44,119 nucleotides of DNA, taken from the NCBI GenBank assembly GCA_050010115.1, contig JBEKLQ010000022.1:1-44119 (forward strand). The letters are read 5' to 3'. The translations under genes were made by a program, and so were the position numbers. Of this stretch, positions 6,872 through 15,399 are shown one piece after another (positions within the stretch are counted from its first letter, which is position 1; every line of letters begins with the position of its first letter). The DNA is from JAKACA01 sp050010115. Lineage in GTDB: Bacteria; Actinomycetota; Acidimicrobiia; Acidimicrobiales; Bog-793. The notes under the pieces were generated by a model that searched no databases, was not told the DNA's origin, and was given only the letters and a program-made list of their open reading frames with translations.

Positions 6872-7981
6872 ATGAAGCAGGAGGACGGCGAGGCTCCGAT
6901 CTCTTCGACGCGTCCCGATGAAGATGTGAGCTCCGGTTCGAGGGACGACGGGCTGAGCACCGCGGTTCCGGCGGAAGCCAAGGAGCTCACGTACGAATGG
7001 CGCCGTTGGGCCGCGCTCTCGATGTTGCGCGGGATGTCCGTCGTGCAGGCCGTGGCCGTGATGGTGAGGCAGGGGATTCCCGAGGACGAGGCGGCTGCTG
7101 CCTGCGCCCTGCTGTTCTCCGACCCGACGTTCGAAGCGGGCAAGTCGGTGATGCAGCACTTGCGCAAGCTCGAGTCCGTCCTCGACATGCGCCAGCAGAT
7201 GCAGGATCTGTCGCCACCCGCGCGGGAGATCGACCGCCGGTCAGGGCTGAGTCGCCAAGCATTCCTTCACGAGTACTACGCCCCGAACCGCCCGGTGATC
7301 CTCGAGGACGTCTGCGACCAGTGGCCGGCCCTCTCGTTGTGGACGCCCGACTACCTCGCCGAGACACTCGGCGGGGCCGAGGTCGAGGTCATGGCGGATC
7401 GCGACGCCGATGCCGCCTACGAAGAGAACGCCCACGTCCACCGAACGCGCATGCCCTTCGACGAATACGTCGCCAAGGTGACCGCGACCGAGTGGAGCAA
7501 CGACCTCTACCTCGTGGCGAACAACAAACTGCTGGAGTCGGCGGTGGCGGCACCGCTGTGGCGCGACTTCACCCTCGACGCCCGCTACCTCGCCGCCAAG
7601 AAGGCGAAGAAGGTCACTTTCTTGTGGTTCGGCCCGGGCGGTACCGTGACGCCGTTGCACCACGACTTGATGAACATCATGTTCCACCAGGTCTGTGGTT
7701 GGAAGAGGTTCATCCTCATCTCCCCCCTCGAGACCCATTGCCTGTCCAACCGTGTCGGCGTCTACAGCGACGTCAATCCGCTCGTTCCTGACTTCCAGCG
7801 TTTCCCACGCTTTGCGAAGACCCATCCCTACCAGTTCACCGTCGGTCCGGGAGAAGCCCTGTTCGTTCCGGCAGGCTGGTGGCATCACGTTCAGGCGCTC
7901 GAGCTCAGCGTCAGCGTGTCGTCGACGAGCTTCGTGTTCCCGAACAAGGTCAAGTGGGACAACCCGACTCGGACCCCGTGA
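6872..7981 (+). CDS. JmjC/cupin-like Fe(II)/2-oxoglutarate hydroxylase
   Basis: A 369-residue protein. The C-terminal half is a cupin_8/JmjC fold of the FIH-1 type: the iron-binding His263-x-Asp265 (TPLHHDLMN), Lys278 (WKRFIL), expected to hold the 2-oxoglutarate carboxylate, and the distal His338 in PAGWWHHV. The N-terminal part has a helical region (about 40-110: WAALSMLRGMSVVQAVAVMV) that may bind a protein substrate. Relatives hydroxylate side chains of proteins or peptides, or tRNA. Start: ATG at 6872; TTG codons at 6854/6857 are alternatives and no start has a strong ribosome site. It lies 33 bases after the Cys-tail gene on the same strand and 3 bases before the sulfotransferase, so these are probably one operon. 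The substrate is inferred, not shown. Confidence 0.85.
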   Translation: MKQEDGEAPISSTRPDEDVSSGSRDDGLSTAVPAEAKELTYEWRRWAALSMLRGMSVVQAVAVMVRQGIPEDEAAAACALLFSDPTFEAGKSVMQHLRKLESVLDMRQQMQDLSPPAREIDRRSGLSRQAFLHEYYAPNRPVILEDVCDQWPALSLWTPDYLAETLGGAEVEVMADRDADAAYEENAHVHRTRMPFDEYVAKVTATEWSNDLYLVANNKLLESAVAAPLWRDFTLDARYLAAKKAKKVTFLWFGPGGTVTPLHHDLMNIMFHQVCGWKRFILISPLETHCLSNRVGVYSDVNPLVPDFQRFPRFAKTHPYQFTVGPGEALFVPAGWWHHVQALELSVSVSSTSFVFPNKVKWDNPTRTP

Positions 7982-7984
7982 GCC

Positions 7985-8872
7985 GTGTCGCCGTTGCGTA
8001 GCAGGGCGACGTCCTCGTGCGTCATCGCCTGCACACCGCGATCAGGCAGCTGGCTCCTGTCCGAAGCGCTCCACAACACGGGCCTGCTGGGGCAGCCCGA
8101 GGAGTACTTCCGGCCGGACCACATCCACCTCTGGGCGCGCCGGTGGGGCCTCAGGCGGGGCGGCTCGTACGACCGGTTCGTGGCTGCGGCAGTGGCGTTC
8201 GGCACGACCGACAACGGCATCTTCAGTGTGAAGCTCCACCGCTACCAGTTCGTGTGGCTGCTGGAACGCCTTCGCGAGCTGCCGTGGATCTCAGCCGACT
8301 CCGCTGAGGCTGAAGTTCTGGCATCGGCGATTCCGCGACCTCGCTATGTCTTCCTTACCCGACGCTCCAAGGCTCGCCAAGCCGTCTCGTACTTCCTGGC
8401 CGCCCGGAGCCAGGCGTGGTTCCAGTTGGGGGACGGTGCCGAGCCAGAGCCAGCCGCCGGTACGCCACGGGAGGATCTCGGCCCTGACGGCGACGGCCCG
8501 GGCAGCGAGCTCGCCGACCTGCAAACAGTCCGTTGGCTGGAACAGGCGCTGGTCGATCAGGAAGCGGCCTGGCGCGACTCTTTCCTTCGAAGCGATCTGG
8601 AGTTGCTCGAGGTCGGCTACGAGGACTTCGCCGATCACTACGAGGACACCGTCTTCGACGTGCTCGACTTCATGGATGTCGTGCCTCCGCCGGGTTTCCG
8701 AGTCCACGAACCCCAGCTACGACGGCAGGCGAACGAGCGCACGGAGGCGTTGCTCGCCCGGTATCTGACGGTCTGGTCGGACATCGAGCCGATACCAGCT
8801 GCGGCGGTTTGGTCCAAAGCAGATCGGCGCTACGTGGTGCCGGGAATGCCAGGCACGACTCAGGGGTCCTGA
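7985..8872 (+). CDS. Stf0-type PAPS-dependent sulfotransferase
   Basis: A 295-residue sulfotransferase with the 5'-phosphosulfate-binding motif CTPRSGSWLLSEALHNTG near the N-terminus, the Stf0-like QPEEYFRPDHI segment, and a 3'-phosphate site RPRYVFLTRRSKARQAVSYF. Stf0 transfers sulfate from PAPS to trehalose in mycobacterial sulfolipid synthesis; other members of the family have unknown acceptors. The GTG start at 7985 is three bases after the hydroxylase stop, so translation is probably coupled. There is a variable acidic insert (about residues 150-180, PEPAAGTPREDLGPDGDG). Next to a hydroxylase it could sulfate a newly made hydroxyl group on the same substrate, or a separate carbohydrate. 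It ends one base before the convergent ctaF gene, with no visible terminator between. Confidence 0.85.
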   Translation: MSPLRSRATSSCVIACTPRSGSWLLSEALHNTGLLGQPEEYFRPDHIHLWARRWGLRRGGSYDRFVAAAVAFGTTDNGIFSVKLHRYQFVWLLERLRELPWISADSAEAEVLASAIPRPRYVFLTRRSKARQAVSYFLAARSQAWFQLGDGAEPEPAAGTPREDLGPDGDGPGSELADLQTVRWLEQALVDQEAAWRDSFLRSDLELLEVGYEDFADHYEDTVFDVLDFMDVVPPPGFRVHEPQLRRQANERTEALLARYLTVWSDIEPIPAAAVWSKADRRYVVPGMPGTTQGS

Positions 8873-8873
8873 G

Positions 8874-9266
8874 CTAGACCGCACCGCCCCGGCGGCTCTC
8901 CCGGACGACGCCGAGAACCGCCGCGCCGGCAAGCACAAAGCCGACGCTCGCCGTCCAGAACCCGATCACCAGGGAAAGGGCGATGGAGGCTGCGCCCACG
9001 CCGAGGACGAACGGCCAGATGCTCGAAGACGGGAACGTCGCCACCACGCCGGCGCCGTCGGCGCGCTCGGCGTTGGGGTTGTCCTCGGGCCGTGGCTTCA
9101 TGCGCCGCGACCACCAGAAATAGTACGAGCCAGGGCACAAACCGAGCAGCATCGTCCCCAGCAGCATCAGCGTCCCGCTGGTCTCGTAGCTGAGGAACCA
9201 GTAGAGGGCGCAGACGATGCCGAAGAACACCCCGATGGCCAGCAGCACGTACGCCTCGACCTTCAT
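8874..9266 (-). CDS. ctaF: Cytochrome c oxidase subunit IV, actinobacterial type
   Basis: A 130-residue membrane protein with four hydrophobic segments (about 5-25, 32-50, 85-103 and 105-122) and the YETSGTLMLLGTMLLG and PGSYYFWWSRRM elements of the actinobacterial subunit IV. It is a small structural subunit of the aa3 oxidase that forms part of the bc1-aa3 supercomplex. The ATG at 9266 overlaps the stop of ctaD (ATGA), as in other actinobacteria. Its stop nearly touches the convergent Stf0 gene. Confidence 0.9.
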   Translation of the reverse strand: MKVEAYVLLAIGVFFGIVCALYWFLSYETSGTLMLLGTMLLGLCPGSYYFWWSRRMKPRPEDNPNAERADGAGVVATFPSSSIWPFVLGVGAASIALSLVIGFWTASVGFVLAGAAVLGVVRESRRGGAV

Positions 9267-11029
9267 CGGTCGGTCCCCCCGGTCTCGTCGCCCGAACCGC
9301 CGGGCCCAGGCTGGATGATGCGGACGCTCGACGACCCGACGAGCGCCGGCGCCCGCTCCGGCGCATGGCCGTTGCCCTGGTGCAGCTTCGTGTGGTCAGG
9401 GTGGTTGTAGTCCCACAGAGGCCGCTCGGAGCGGATCGGCGGGATCCAGAAGAAGTTGTGGTGCGGCGGCGGCGAGGACGTCGCCCACTCGAGCGTCTGG
9501 GCGTCCCACGGGTTGTCACCCGAGGCGACGGGCTTGAACCAGGACACGAGCAGGTTGACCATCGTCAGCGCCACGGAAAGGAACAGCAGGTAGGCGCCGG
9601 CCGTCGAAAGCCGGTTCAGCGTCAGCCAACCCGTGGCGGCGCTGTACTCGGCGATACGGCGCGGCATGCCGTGCAGGCCCAGGAGGTACTGCGGCAGGAA
9701 CGTCACCCAGAAGCCGACGAACATGAACCAGAAGCTCGCCTTCCCGAGGGCTTCCCTGGTCATCCTGCCGGTGAACTTGGGGTACCAGTAGTAGAGGCCG
9801 GCGAACCCACCGAACACGGCGCTACCGAAGAGCACCTCGTGGAAGTGGGCGACGACGAAGTAGGTGTCGTGGACGGCGAAGTCGAGCGGCGGCGAGGCCA
9901 GCAGGATGCCGGTCACACCTCCGAACAGGAACACGATCAAGAAACCCACCGCGTACAGCATCGGCGTCTCGAACGTGATCGACCCTCGCCACATGGTCCC
10001 GATCCAGTTGAAGAACTTGACGCCCGTCGGGACGGCGATCAGGTACGTCATGAGGCTGAAGAACGGCAGCAACGCCGTGCCCGTTGTGAACATATGGTGG
10101 GCCCACACGCTCGTGGACAGCGCCGCGATCGAGATCGTGGCGAAGACCATCCCTCGATAACCGAACACCGGCTTTCGTGAGAACGTGGCCAGGACGTCCG
10201 TCACGATGCCGAAGTAGGGCAAGGCGAGTATGTACACCTCCGGATGGCCGAAGAACCAGAAGAGGTTCTGCCACAGGACCGGGACTCCTCCCCCGGAGAC
10301 GGTATAGATGTGGCTCCCGATGTGCCGGTCGCACCACAGCATCACGATGGCTGCGGTGAGGACGGGGAAGGCGATCAGGATCAAGATGCCGGTGACCAGC
10401 ATGTTCCAAGTGAAGATCGGCAGCCGGAACATCGTGAGACCCGGGGCCCGCAGGTAGAAGACGGTGGCGGCGATGTTCACCCCGGTGAAGATCGCCGAGA
10501 AACCGGTCAGGGCCACCGCCACGATCCACATGTCCGGACCTGCGCCTGGGGTGTTCACGGCGTTGGACAGCGGTGCGTAGGCGACCCAGCCGAAGTCGGC
10601 GGCCCCACCCACGGTGAGGAAGCCGCCGATCATGATCAAGCCACCGCCCAAATACAGCCAGTAGCTGAGGGCGTTCAGCCGGGGGAACGCCATGTCAGGG
10701 GCGCCGCACTGGAGCGGGACGATGAAGTTGGCGAGGCCACCGAAGGCGAACGGACCGGCGAACAAGTACAGCATCAAGCTGCCGTGCATCGTGAACAGCT
10801 CGTTGTACAGGTGCTGGTTCACGAGCGTGGCGTCCGGCGATGCGAGCTGTGTCCGGATCACCATCGCCATCAGCCCTGCCAAGCAGAAGAAGACGAGCGA
10901 CGTGATCGTGTAGCTCTTGCCGATCACTTTGTGGTCGGTCGAGGTGATCCACTTAAGGACTCCCGACGGACCGTGCTCCTCCTCGTGATGCTCGGTGAGC
11001 AGGAGGGCACGGTCGGCCGCGAGGGTCAT
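9263..11029 (-). CDS. ctaD: Cytochrome c oxidase subunit I
   Basis: A 588-residue heme-copper oxidase subunit I with twelve expected membrane helices. It contains GPSGVLKWITSTDHKVIGKSYT at the N-terminal side, the heme a ligand region (ELFTMHGSLMLYLF), the CuB and cross-linked His-Tyr motif FGHPEVYIL, the CuB pair HH in WAHHMFTTG, the K-channel stretch and the late VVAHFHEVLFGS histidines that bind hemes a3 and a. It reduces O2 to water at the inner membrane and pumps protons. Overlap with ctaC upstream and ctaF downstream by four bases each shows one operon. Subunit III (ctaE) is not in this window. Confidence 0.97.
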   Translation of the reverse strand: MTLAADRALLLTEHHEEEHGPSGVLKWITSTDHKVIGKSYTITSLVFFCLAGLMAMVIRTQLASPDATLVNQHLYNELFTMHGSLMLYLFAGPFAFGGLANFIVPLQCGAPDMAFPRLNALSYWLYLGGGLIMIGGFLTVGGAADFGWVAYAPLSNAVNTPGAGPDMWIVAVALTGFSAIFTGVNIAATVFYLRAPGLTMFRLPIFTWNMLVTGILILIAFPVLTAAIVMLWCDRHIGSHIYTVSGGGVPVLWQNLFWFFGHPEVYILALPYFGIVTDVLATFSRKPVFGYRGMVFATISIAALSTSVWAHHMFTTGTALLPFFSLMTYLIAVPTGVKFFNWIGTMWRGSITFETPMLYAVGFLIVFLFGGVTGILLASPPLDFAVHDTYFVVAHFHEVLFGSAVFGGFAGLYYWYPKFTGRMTREALGKASFWFMFVGFWVTFLPQYLLGLHGMPRRIAEYSAATGWLTLNRLSTAGAYLLFLSVALTMVNLLVSWFKPVASGDNPWDAQTLEWATSSPPPHHNFFWIPPIRSERPLWDYNHPDHTKLHQGNGHAPERAPALVGSSSVRIIQPGPGGSGDETGGTDR

Positions 11030-11892
11030 GACGATCCTCCCGTTTGAGGTATCTGCTGTTGCTGGGCGTGTTGGGCGTACCAGGCCTTGAACTGGCTCGG
11101 GGTATCAACCCGCACGCTGAACAGCATCTCCGAGTGGTACAGCCCGCAGTACTGGGTGCACTGCCCGTCATAGACGCCGAGGTTGGTCGGGTAGAACTCG
11201 AACGAGTTCGTGACCCCTGGTTGCGCGTACCGGCTGAAGTTGAAGGCGTGGACGTAGAAGCCGTGGATCACGTCGACCGAGCGGAGGAAGATCCGGACCG
11301 TCTCGCCCTGCGGGAGGACCAGCTGCGGGTACAGCGGCGAGGTGTAGCTCTCCGGCAGGCTGGAGGGGGCAGCGTGCGGGGCCGTCTGGACCGTCACGCA
11401 GTCAGTCGGTTGCTGCTGGCAGTTCACACTCGGGTCCGGACCGGGCTTGGAGTACTGGAAGATCCAGCCCCACTGGTAGGCGGTCACGTTCACGATTACT
11501 GCTGGTGGCTTCAAGACGTTGTCGATCCTGTTCTCGACGACCACGGTGAAGCCGAAGATGACGCCGACCATGAGCAACGGGATGATCGTGTAGGTCAGCT
11601 CGAGCCCGATGTGCTCGTGGAACTGCTTCGGCAGCTCGTCGCCCTTGCGCCGGTAACGGAAGATCGACCAGAAGATCAGGATCCACACGAAAACCGCCAC
11701 CGAGATGCCGGCCACCATCATCCAGAACCAGAAGCTGAACTCCAAATGGGACTGGCTCGTGGCGCCCTTCGTCTCACCGAATTTCTCGTTGCACCCGGCG
11801 AGCACGAGGCCGGCGGCAGCGAGAAAGCCGAACGGCACGAGCCGACGCGTGCGCGCGAGAAGGCGCGCGAGAAGACCCGGGGAACGATGCAC
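11026..11892 (-). CDS. ctaC: Cytochrome c oxidase subunit II
   Basis: A 288-residue subunit II. A basic N-terminus and the lipobox LVLAGC (Cys34) indicate a lipoprotein signal. Two membrane helices follow (about 50-75 and 94-116) and then an extracytoplasmic cupredoxin domain with the CuA site GQCTQYCGLYHSEM and the upstream His in VIHGFYVHAFNFSRYA. It accepts electrons from cytochrome c and passes them to subunit I. The start is a GTG at 11892. It is the first gene of the ctaCDF operon; its promoter should lie in the 165 bases shared with the divergent secreted protein at 12058, but I see no clear consensus there. Confidence 0.95.
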   Translation of the reverse strand: MHRSPGLLARLLARTRRLVPFGFLAAAGLVLAGCNEKFGETKGATSQSHLEFSFWFWMMVAGISVAVFVWILIFWSIFRYRRKGDELPKQFHEHIGLELTYTIIPLLMVGVIFGFTVVVENRIDNVLKPPAVIVNVTAYQWGWIFQYSKPGPDPSVNCQQQPTDCVTVQTAPHAAPSSLPESYTSPLYPQLVLPQGETVRIFLRSVDVIHGFYVHAFNFSRYAQPGVTNSFEFYPTNLGVYDGQCTQYCGLYHSEMLFSVRVDTPSQFKAWYAQHAQQQQIPQTGGSS

Positions 11893-12057
11893 GGCGCGAC
11901 ATTAGTCACGGGTGCGCGAAGCGGGCCAGATCTGCTGGTGCGTCGCGGTCCCGAGCGTGTTGCGAAGGGTCGTTCGGCCCTGGCCGGCCCAAGCCCGCGG
12001 GCGCAGAGTGGCTGTGTATGCGGCTGGGATTGCCCGGGCCGCGGTGGAGGTGAAGCA

Positions 12058-12537
12058 ATGAAACGATGGATAATACCTGTGCTCGCGGCAGCCGTGGTCG
12101 CCGTGATGGTCCCAGTAGTCGCCCTCGCCGCAAGCTCCGGGACTACGAGTTCCCAGGTCAACCGGCAGCTCGGGGTCTGGCGGAACAGCCCGATCTCCAC
12201 GACGAGCACATCGTTCCAGGCGCTGTCCGGACTCGGGGCGAAGATCTGCTCCACCGGCGAGGTGAGCGTCACGGTGAGTCTCGACGGCACCGGCGCACCA
12301 ATGGGCCTACGCGTCCTCGTCAACTACGGCGCCACCATGGAGCCCGGCGCGATCCGGTTCGCGCCGCAGGGAGCAGCCGACACGACGTCGTTCACGTTTG
12401 TCCAGAACACCCAACCGTTCGAAGCGAACGACAATCACTACTTCGATCTGGAGTGGCGGTCGCCGTTCGGAGGGAAGACGACACTGTTGGAGGCGACGAT
12501 GAACCTCGTCTACCAACAGGGAACCCACGCCTGTTAG
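12058..12537 (+). CDS. Secreted protein of unknown function
   Basis: A 159-residue protein with a good ribosome site (GGAGGTG seven bases ahead) and a clear Sec signal peptide (MKRWIIPVLAAAVVAVMVPVVALA, likely cut near residue 24). The mature part is Ser/Thr-rich and looks beta-rich (EVSVTVSLDGTGAPMGLRVL, FTFVQNTQPFEANDNHYFDL). It has two cysteines, one in the middle and one as the last residue, which could form a disulfide. I do not recognise a family. It is divergent from ctaC and ends inside the first partial unit of the tandem repeat at 12533-12621. Confidence 0.75.
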   Translation: MKRWIIPVLAAAVVAVMVPVVALAASSGTTSSQVNRQLGVWRNSPISTTSTSFQALSGLGAKICSTGEVSVTVSLDGTGAPMGLRVLVNYGATMEPGAIRFAPQGAADTTSFTFVQNTQPFEANDNHYFDLEWRSPFGGKTTLLEATMNLVYQQGTHAC

Positions 12538-12621
12538 GAGCCGGTTAGGAGCCGGTTAGGAGCCGGTTAGGAGCCGGCTAGGAGCCGGCTAGGAGCCGGT
12601 TAGGAGCCGGTTAGGAGCCGG
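12533..12621. repeat. 11-bp tandem repeat between convergent genes
   Basis: Seven full copies of ccggttaggag (two with ggct instead of ggtt) run from 12541 to 12617, with partial units on each side. The repeat holds the stop codon of the secreted protein (TAG at 12535-12537) and of the metallo-hydrolase (TAA on the minus strand, 12611-12613). Every unit contains TAG on the plus strand and, at ggtt units, TAA on the minus strand; as 11 is not a multiple of three, all frames are closed. The ggct variants create the palindrome AGCCGGCT. Confidence 0.92.
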
Positions 12622-13909
12622 CGCTCTCCGGGTTTGCCAACTTCGCGGACTCGCGGGCCGCCCAGCTGAAAATGCCCTTGGCCATAGTGGAGGTTTCTGC
12701 CGCCACGCGGGCCTCGAACACCTCAGCCCGGACCCGGTGCACCGCCCGGTCAGCCGGGTTGGCGAGCGCCGCCAGCTCCGCCAGGTGACCCGCCAGGCGA
12801 AGGTCGCCGGCGGCAAGGAGCGCCTCGGCCCGATCAGCCAGGCGTGACGCCCCGCCGGCCAGGTCGGCGAGCTCGGCTGCGAGCTGGTGCTCCGGTGACG
12901 GCTTCAGCGACGCCGGGTCGCCCTCGTACCACCCGCCGTACTGGCGCCAGAGGTTGCGGACGATGAACTCGGGGTCGTCGTACACGGGCCGCAGGTAGGG
13001 CAGCTCGAGTAGAGCGGCGGGCATCTCGATCGAGTGGATGATCTCGTTCAGCCTCGCTCCGGCGTTCATCAAGTCCAGGGTTTGCGACACGATGGACTCG
13101 AGGAGCTCGGCGGTCGAGGTCAGGGCCTCGCGTACCCGCTCGGCCCCGGCCACCGGGTACCCGTGCCCGGGGAGCAGCATCTCCGCTCCGAGGCTGACCA
13201 TCTCGCGAAGCGCCGCTGCCCACTCGAGCGGGTAGCGCTGGACTTTCTGGGGGTTGCCGGCATTCGGGGATGCCCAGATAAAGAGGTCACCGGTGCACAG
13301 GACGTGGCGGTCGGGGACGTAGGTCCAGGTGTGGTCGTCGGTTTCGCCTCGGGCGTGGTGGAGCTCGAACCGCGTGCCACCGACGTCCAGTGCCAGCTCG
13401 TTGCTGTAGGTGCGGTCCGGATACCGGTACTCGGTGGGCCACGTCAGGCCGGGGATGCCGAACTGCCGCTGGTTGATGATGGCGTTGTAGCCGGCAGTCA
13501 TCACGTAGCGGTCGAAGCGGGCCGGCATCGCCTCATGAGCCACGACGGTGGGCTGCGACCAACCCTGCGACCGCGACTCGGACTCGAACACGCCCACGCC
13601 GAACACGTGGTCGATGTGCCCGTGGGAGAAGATCGCCGTGTTGAGGCGGGAACGCTGGCCCCGGTCCGCTCGAGCCGGCGTCCAGTCACGGATCTGCTCG
13701 TGGATCTGCTGGGCAGCCAGTGAGTGACCGGTGTCGACGAGCACCAGCCCGTCCTCGGTGGAGAACGCAGTCACCCGAGCGAAGGAGGCCACATAGGCGA
13801 CGCCGTCGCCGACCTCGGTCAGGCTCCCGGCGCCCCCAAGCGGGTGGTGGTCGGTGATATCGGCCTCGCCACGCCAAAGCCGATCAGCGAGCGCGAGGAT
13901 ATCGTCCAT
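12611..13909 (-). CDS. MBL-fold metallo-hydrolase, alkyl-sulfatase-like
   Basis: A 432-residue protein from the ATG at 13909. The N-terminal metallo-beta-lactamase domain has SHGHIDHVFG (zinc ligands, about 95-104), LHHARGETDDHTW, CTGDLFIW and LLPGHGYPV. The middle helical region with NLWRQYGGWYEGDPASLKP resembles the dimerisation domain of SdsA/BDS1 alkyl sulfatases. The C-terminal part is Ala/Leu-rich helical (ADRAEALLAAGDLRLAGHLAELA), a TPR-like or partial SCP2-like region. Function is most likely hydrolysis of an alkyl sulfate or related ester; lactonase-like activity cannot be excluded. It is convergent with the secreted protein at 12058, and its last codons lie in the tandem repeat. Confidence 0.85.
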   Translation of the reverse strand: MDDILALADRLWRGEADITDHHPLGGAGSLTEVGDGVAYVASFARVTAFSTEDGLVLVDTGHSLAAQQIHEQIRDWTPARADRGQRSRLNTAIFSHGHIDHVFGVGVFESESRSQGWSQPTVVAHEAMPARFDRYVMTAGYNAIINQRQFGIPGLTWPTEYRYPDRTYSNELALDVGGTRFELHHARGETDDHTWTYVPDRHVLCTGDLFIWASPNAGNPQKVQRYPLEWAAALREMVSLGAEMLLPGHGYPVAGAERVREALTSTAELLESIVSQTLDLMNAGARLNEIIHSIEMPAALLELPYLRPVYDDPEFIVRNLWRQYGGWYEGDPASLKPSPEHQLAAELADLAGGASRLADRAEALLAAGDLRLAGHLAELAALANPADRAVHRVRAEVFEARVAAETSTMAKGIFSWAARESAKLANPESAGS

Positions 13910-14075
13910 GAGACTGACAATATCTCCGGGGGCGAGGCGATGCTGGGGGCATCGGGTGGGGAGGTGCGAGCCGGTGCCTCGCACCTGATCGGGGGCCGCG
14001 CAGGCTGCTGACGCCGCGCGCACCCAATCACTGCCGCCGGGCTGCCCCGTCGGGGCGGCCGTCTACGTGAGTGGA

Positions 14076-14318
14076 TCAGTTGGTGCTGGCATCCTTGTGA
14101 ACCTCGGGCGTGGCGGTCGGTCCGTTCACTGTGGCCGATGGTCCGCCAAGGCTTGCCGGGTTCTCGGGGTCGCCCTCGGACAGGCCCTTCTTGAACTCAT
14201 GCGACGCGCTCCCCAGGCCGCGGGCGAGCTTTGGCAGCTTCGCCCCACCGAAGAGCAGAACGACGACCACGCAGACGATGACGATGATGCCGTCAGCCCC
14301 AAATAAATCAGCAAGCAC
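14076..14318 (-). CDS. tatA: Twin-arginine translocase subunit TatA
   Basis: An 80-residue TatA/E protein. One membrane helix (about 9-23, GIIVIVCVVVVLLFGG) is followed by the hinge FGGAKLPKLARGLGSASHEFKKG amphipathic helix and a disordered acidic tail. The start is a GTG at 14318, preceded by a purine-rich AGGAAAGGGGG somewhat far upstream. TatA forms the pore that carries folded proteins out, which is the route predicted for the TIG-repeat protein at 5456. TatB/TatC are not in the window. Confidence 0.92.
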   Translation of the reverse strand: MLADLFGADGIIVIVCVVVVLLFGGAKLPKLARGLGSASHEFKKGLSEGDPENPASLGGPSATVNGPTATPEVHKDASTN

Positions 14319-14559
14319 CTTTAGGCCCCCTTTCCTGAGGACTACTCCAGACTAGACGCGACTTGCCGGTCCGACGACCGGGCCACCGGCGAAGTCGCCG
14401 AGACTCCACCCGATCTACGGATCTGCTCCACCGACAGGATTACACGGGCTTGCCGGTGCCGCAATGGGTACGTGCGACTCGGCGCTGGTCGGGCTGGGGC
14501 GCCGGCGCCCGCCGGCCAGCTCGGCACCGTATGCGGTTACCCCCTGCCCCGCTGGCGGC
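14319..14559. other. Intergenic region, no gene seen
   Basis: These 241 bases lie upstream of tatA (minus strand) and downstream of the enoyl-CoA hydratase. They presumably hold the tatA promoter and the operon terminator. I see no convincing gene, RNA or strong hairpin. Confidence 0.4.
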
Positions 14560-15360
14560 TCAGGCGCCTTTCCAGACCGGCGGGCGTTTCTCGGCGAAGG
14601 CGGTGGCGCCTTCCATCGCATCGGCGCTGGTGAAGACGGGTCCTATCAATGTCGTGTTCATCTCCCAGCACTCATCCTCGGACAGCCCCACCGACCGCTG
14701 CATGATCTCCTTCGACGTCCGCACGGCCAGGGGGGCGTTGGCGCAGATCTTTTCCGCCAGGGCCAGCGCCTCCGCCACGACCTGGTCGGCGGGTACCACC
14801 CGGTTGACAAAACCGAGCTCGGCTGCACGCTGGGCAGAGATCGTGTCACCGGTGAGCGCCAGCTCGAGGGCGATCGAGTACGGGATGCGCCGGTGCAGGC
14901 GGAGCAGCCCCCCGCCGGCGGCGACCAGGCCCCGCTTCACCTCCGGGATGCCGAAGGCAGCGTGCTCGGCGGCGACGACGAGGTCGCACGACAGGACGAT
15001 CTCGCAGCCACCTGCGAGGGCGACGCCGTTGACGGCGGCGATGATGGGTTTCGAGAACCTCCGGCGGGCGATGTTCGCAAAGCCATGCTCCACCGACATG
15101 ATGTCCCCCGCCTGGCCGGACACGAATGCCTTCAAGTCCATGCCGGCGCTGAACGCCTTGTCGCCGGTGCCGGTGAGCACCACGACCCACACGTCGTCGT
15201 CCGAGGCGAGCTCCTCGAGCGCAAGCCCGAGGGCGATGCTCGTAGGCCCGTCGATGGCGTTGCGTGCAGCCGGCCGGTTGAGCCGGAGCAGCTCTACTCT
15301 CCCGTGCCGCTCGCGGACGAGTGGCTCCTCGCTGGCGGCAGTTGGGTTGGTGTCGGACAT
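14560..15360 (-). CDS. Enoyl-CoA hydratase/isomerase family protein
   Basis: A 266-residue crotonase. The ATG at 15360 has AAGGAG seven bases upstream. It shows the N-terminal LLRLNRPAARNAIDGP segment, the first oxyanion element FSAGMDLKAF and the second IIAAVNGVALAGGCEIVLSCDLVVA, followed by AAFGIPEVKRGLVAAGGG. In classical hydratases two Glu residues act; here the position after GIPEVK carries Glu and is followed by the GLVAAGGG loop, so hydratase or isomerase activity is plausible. It is the last gene of a fatty-acid-like operon, 39 bases after the thiolase-like gene. Confidence 0.9.
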   Translation of the reverse strand: MSDTNPTAASEEPLVRERHGRVELLRLNRPAARNAIDGPTSIALGLALEELASDDDVWVVVLTGTGDKAFSAGMDLKAFVSGQAGDIMSVEHGFANIARRRFSKPIIAAVNGVALAGGCEIVLSCDLVVAAEHAAFGIPEVKRGLVAAGGGLLRLHRRIPYSIALELALTGDTISAQRAAELGFVNRVVPADQVVAEALALAEKICANAPLAVRTSKEIMQRSVGLSEDECWEMNTTLIGPVFTSADAMEGATAFAEKRPPVWKGA

Positions 15361-15399
15361 GTGGTTGCTCCTTCGGTGGGGGGGCCTGCGTGTATTGAA

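Noticed and set aside
12533..12621. CRISPR-like array
   Set aside because: The units are 11 bp, directly adjacent and without spacers; no cas genes are present.
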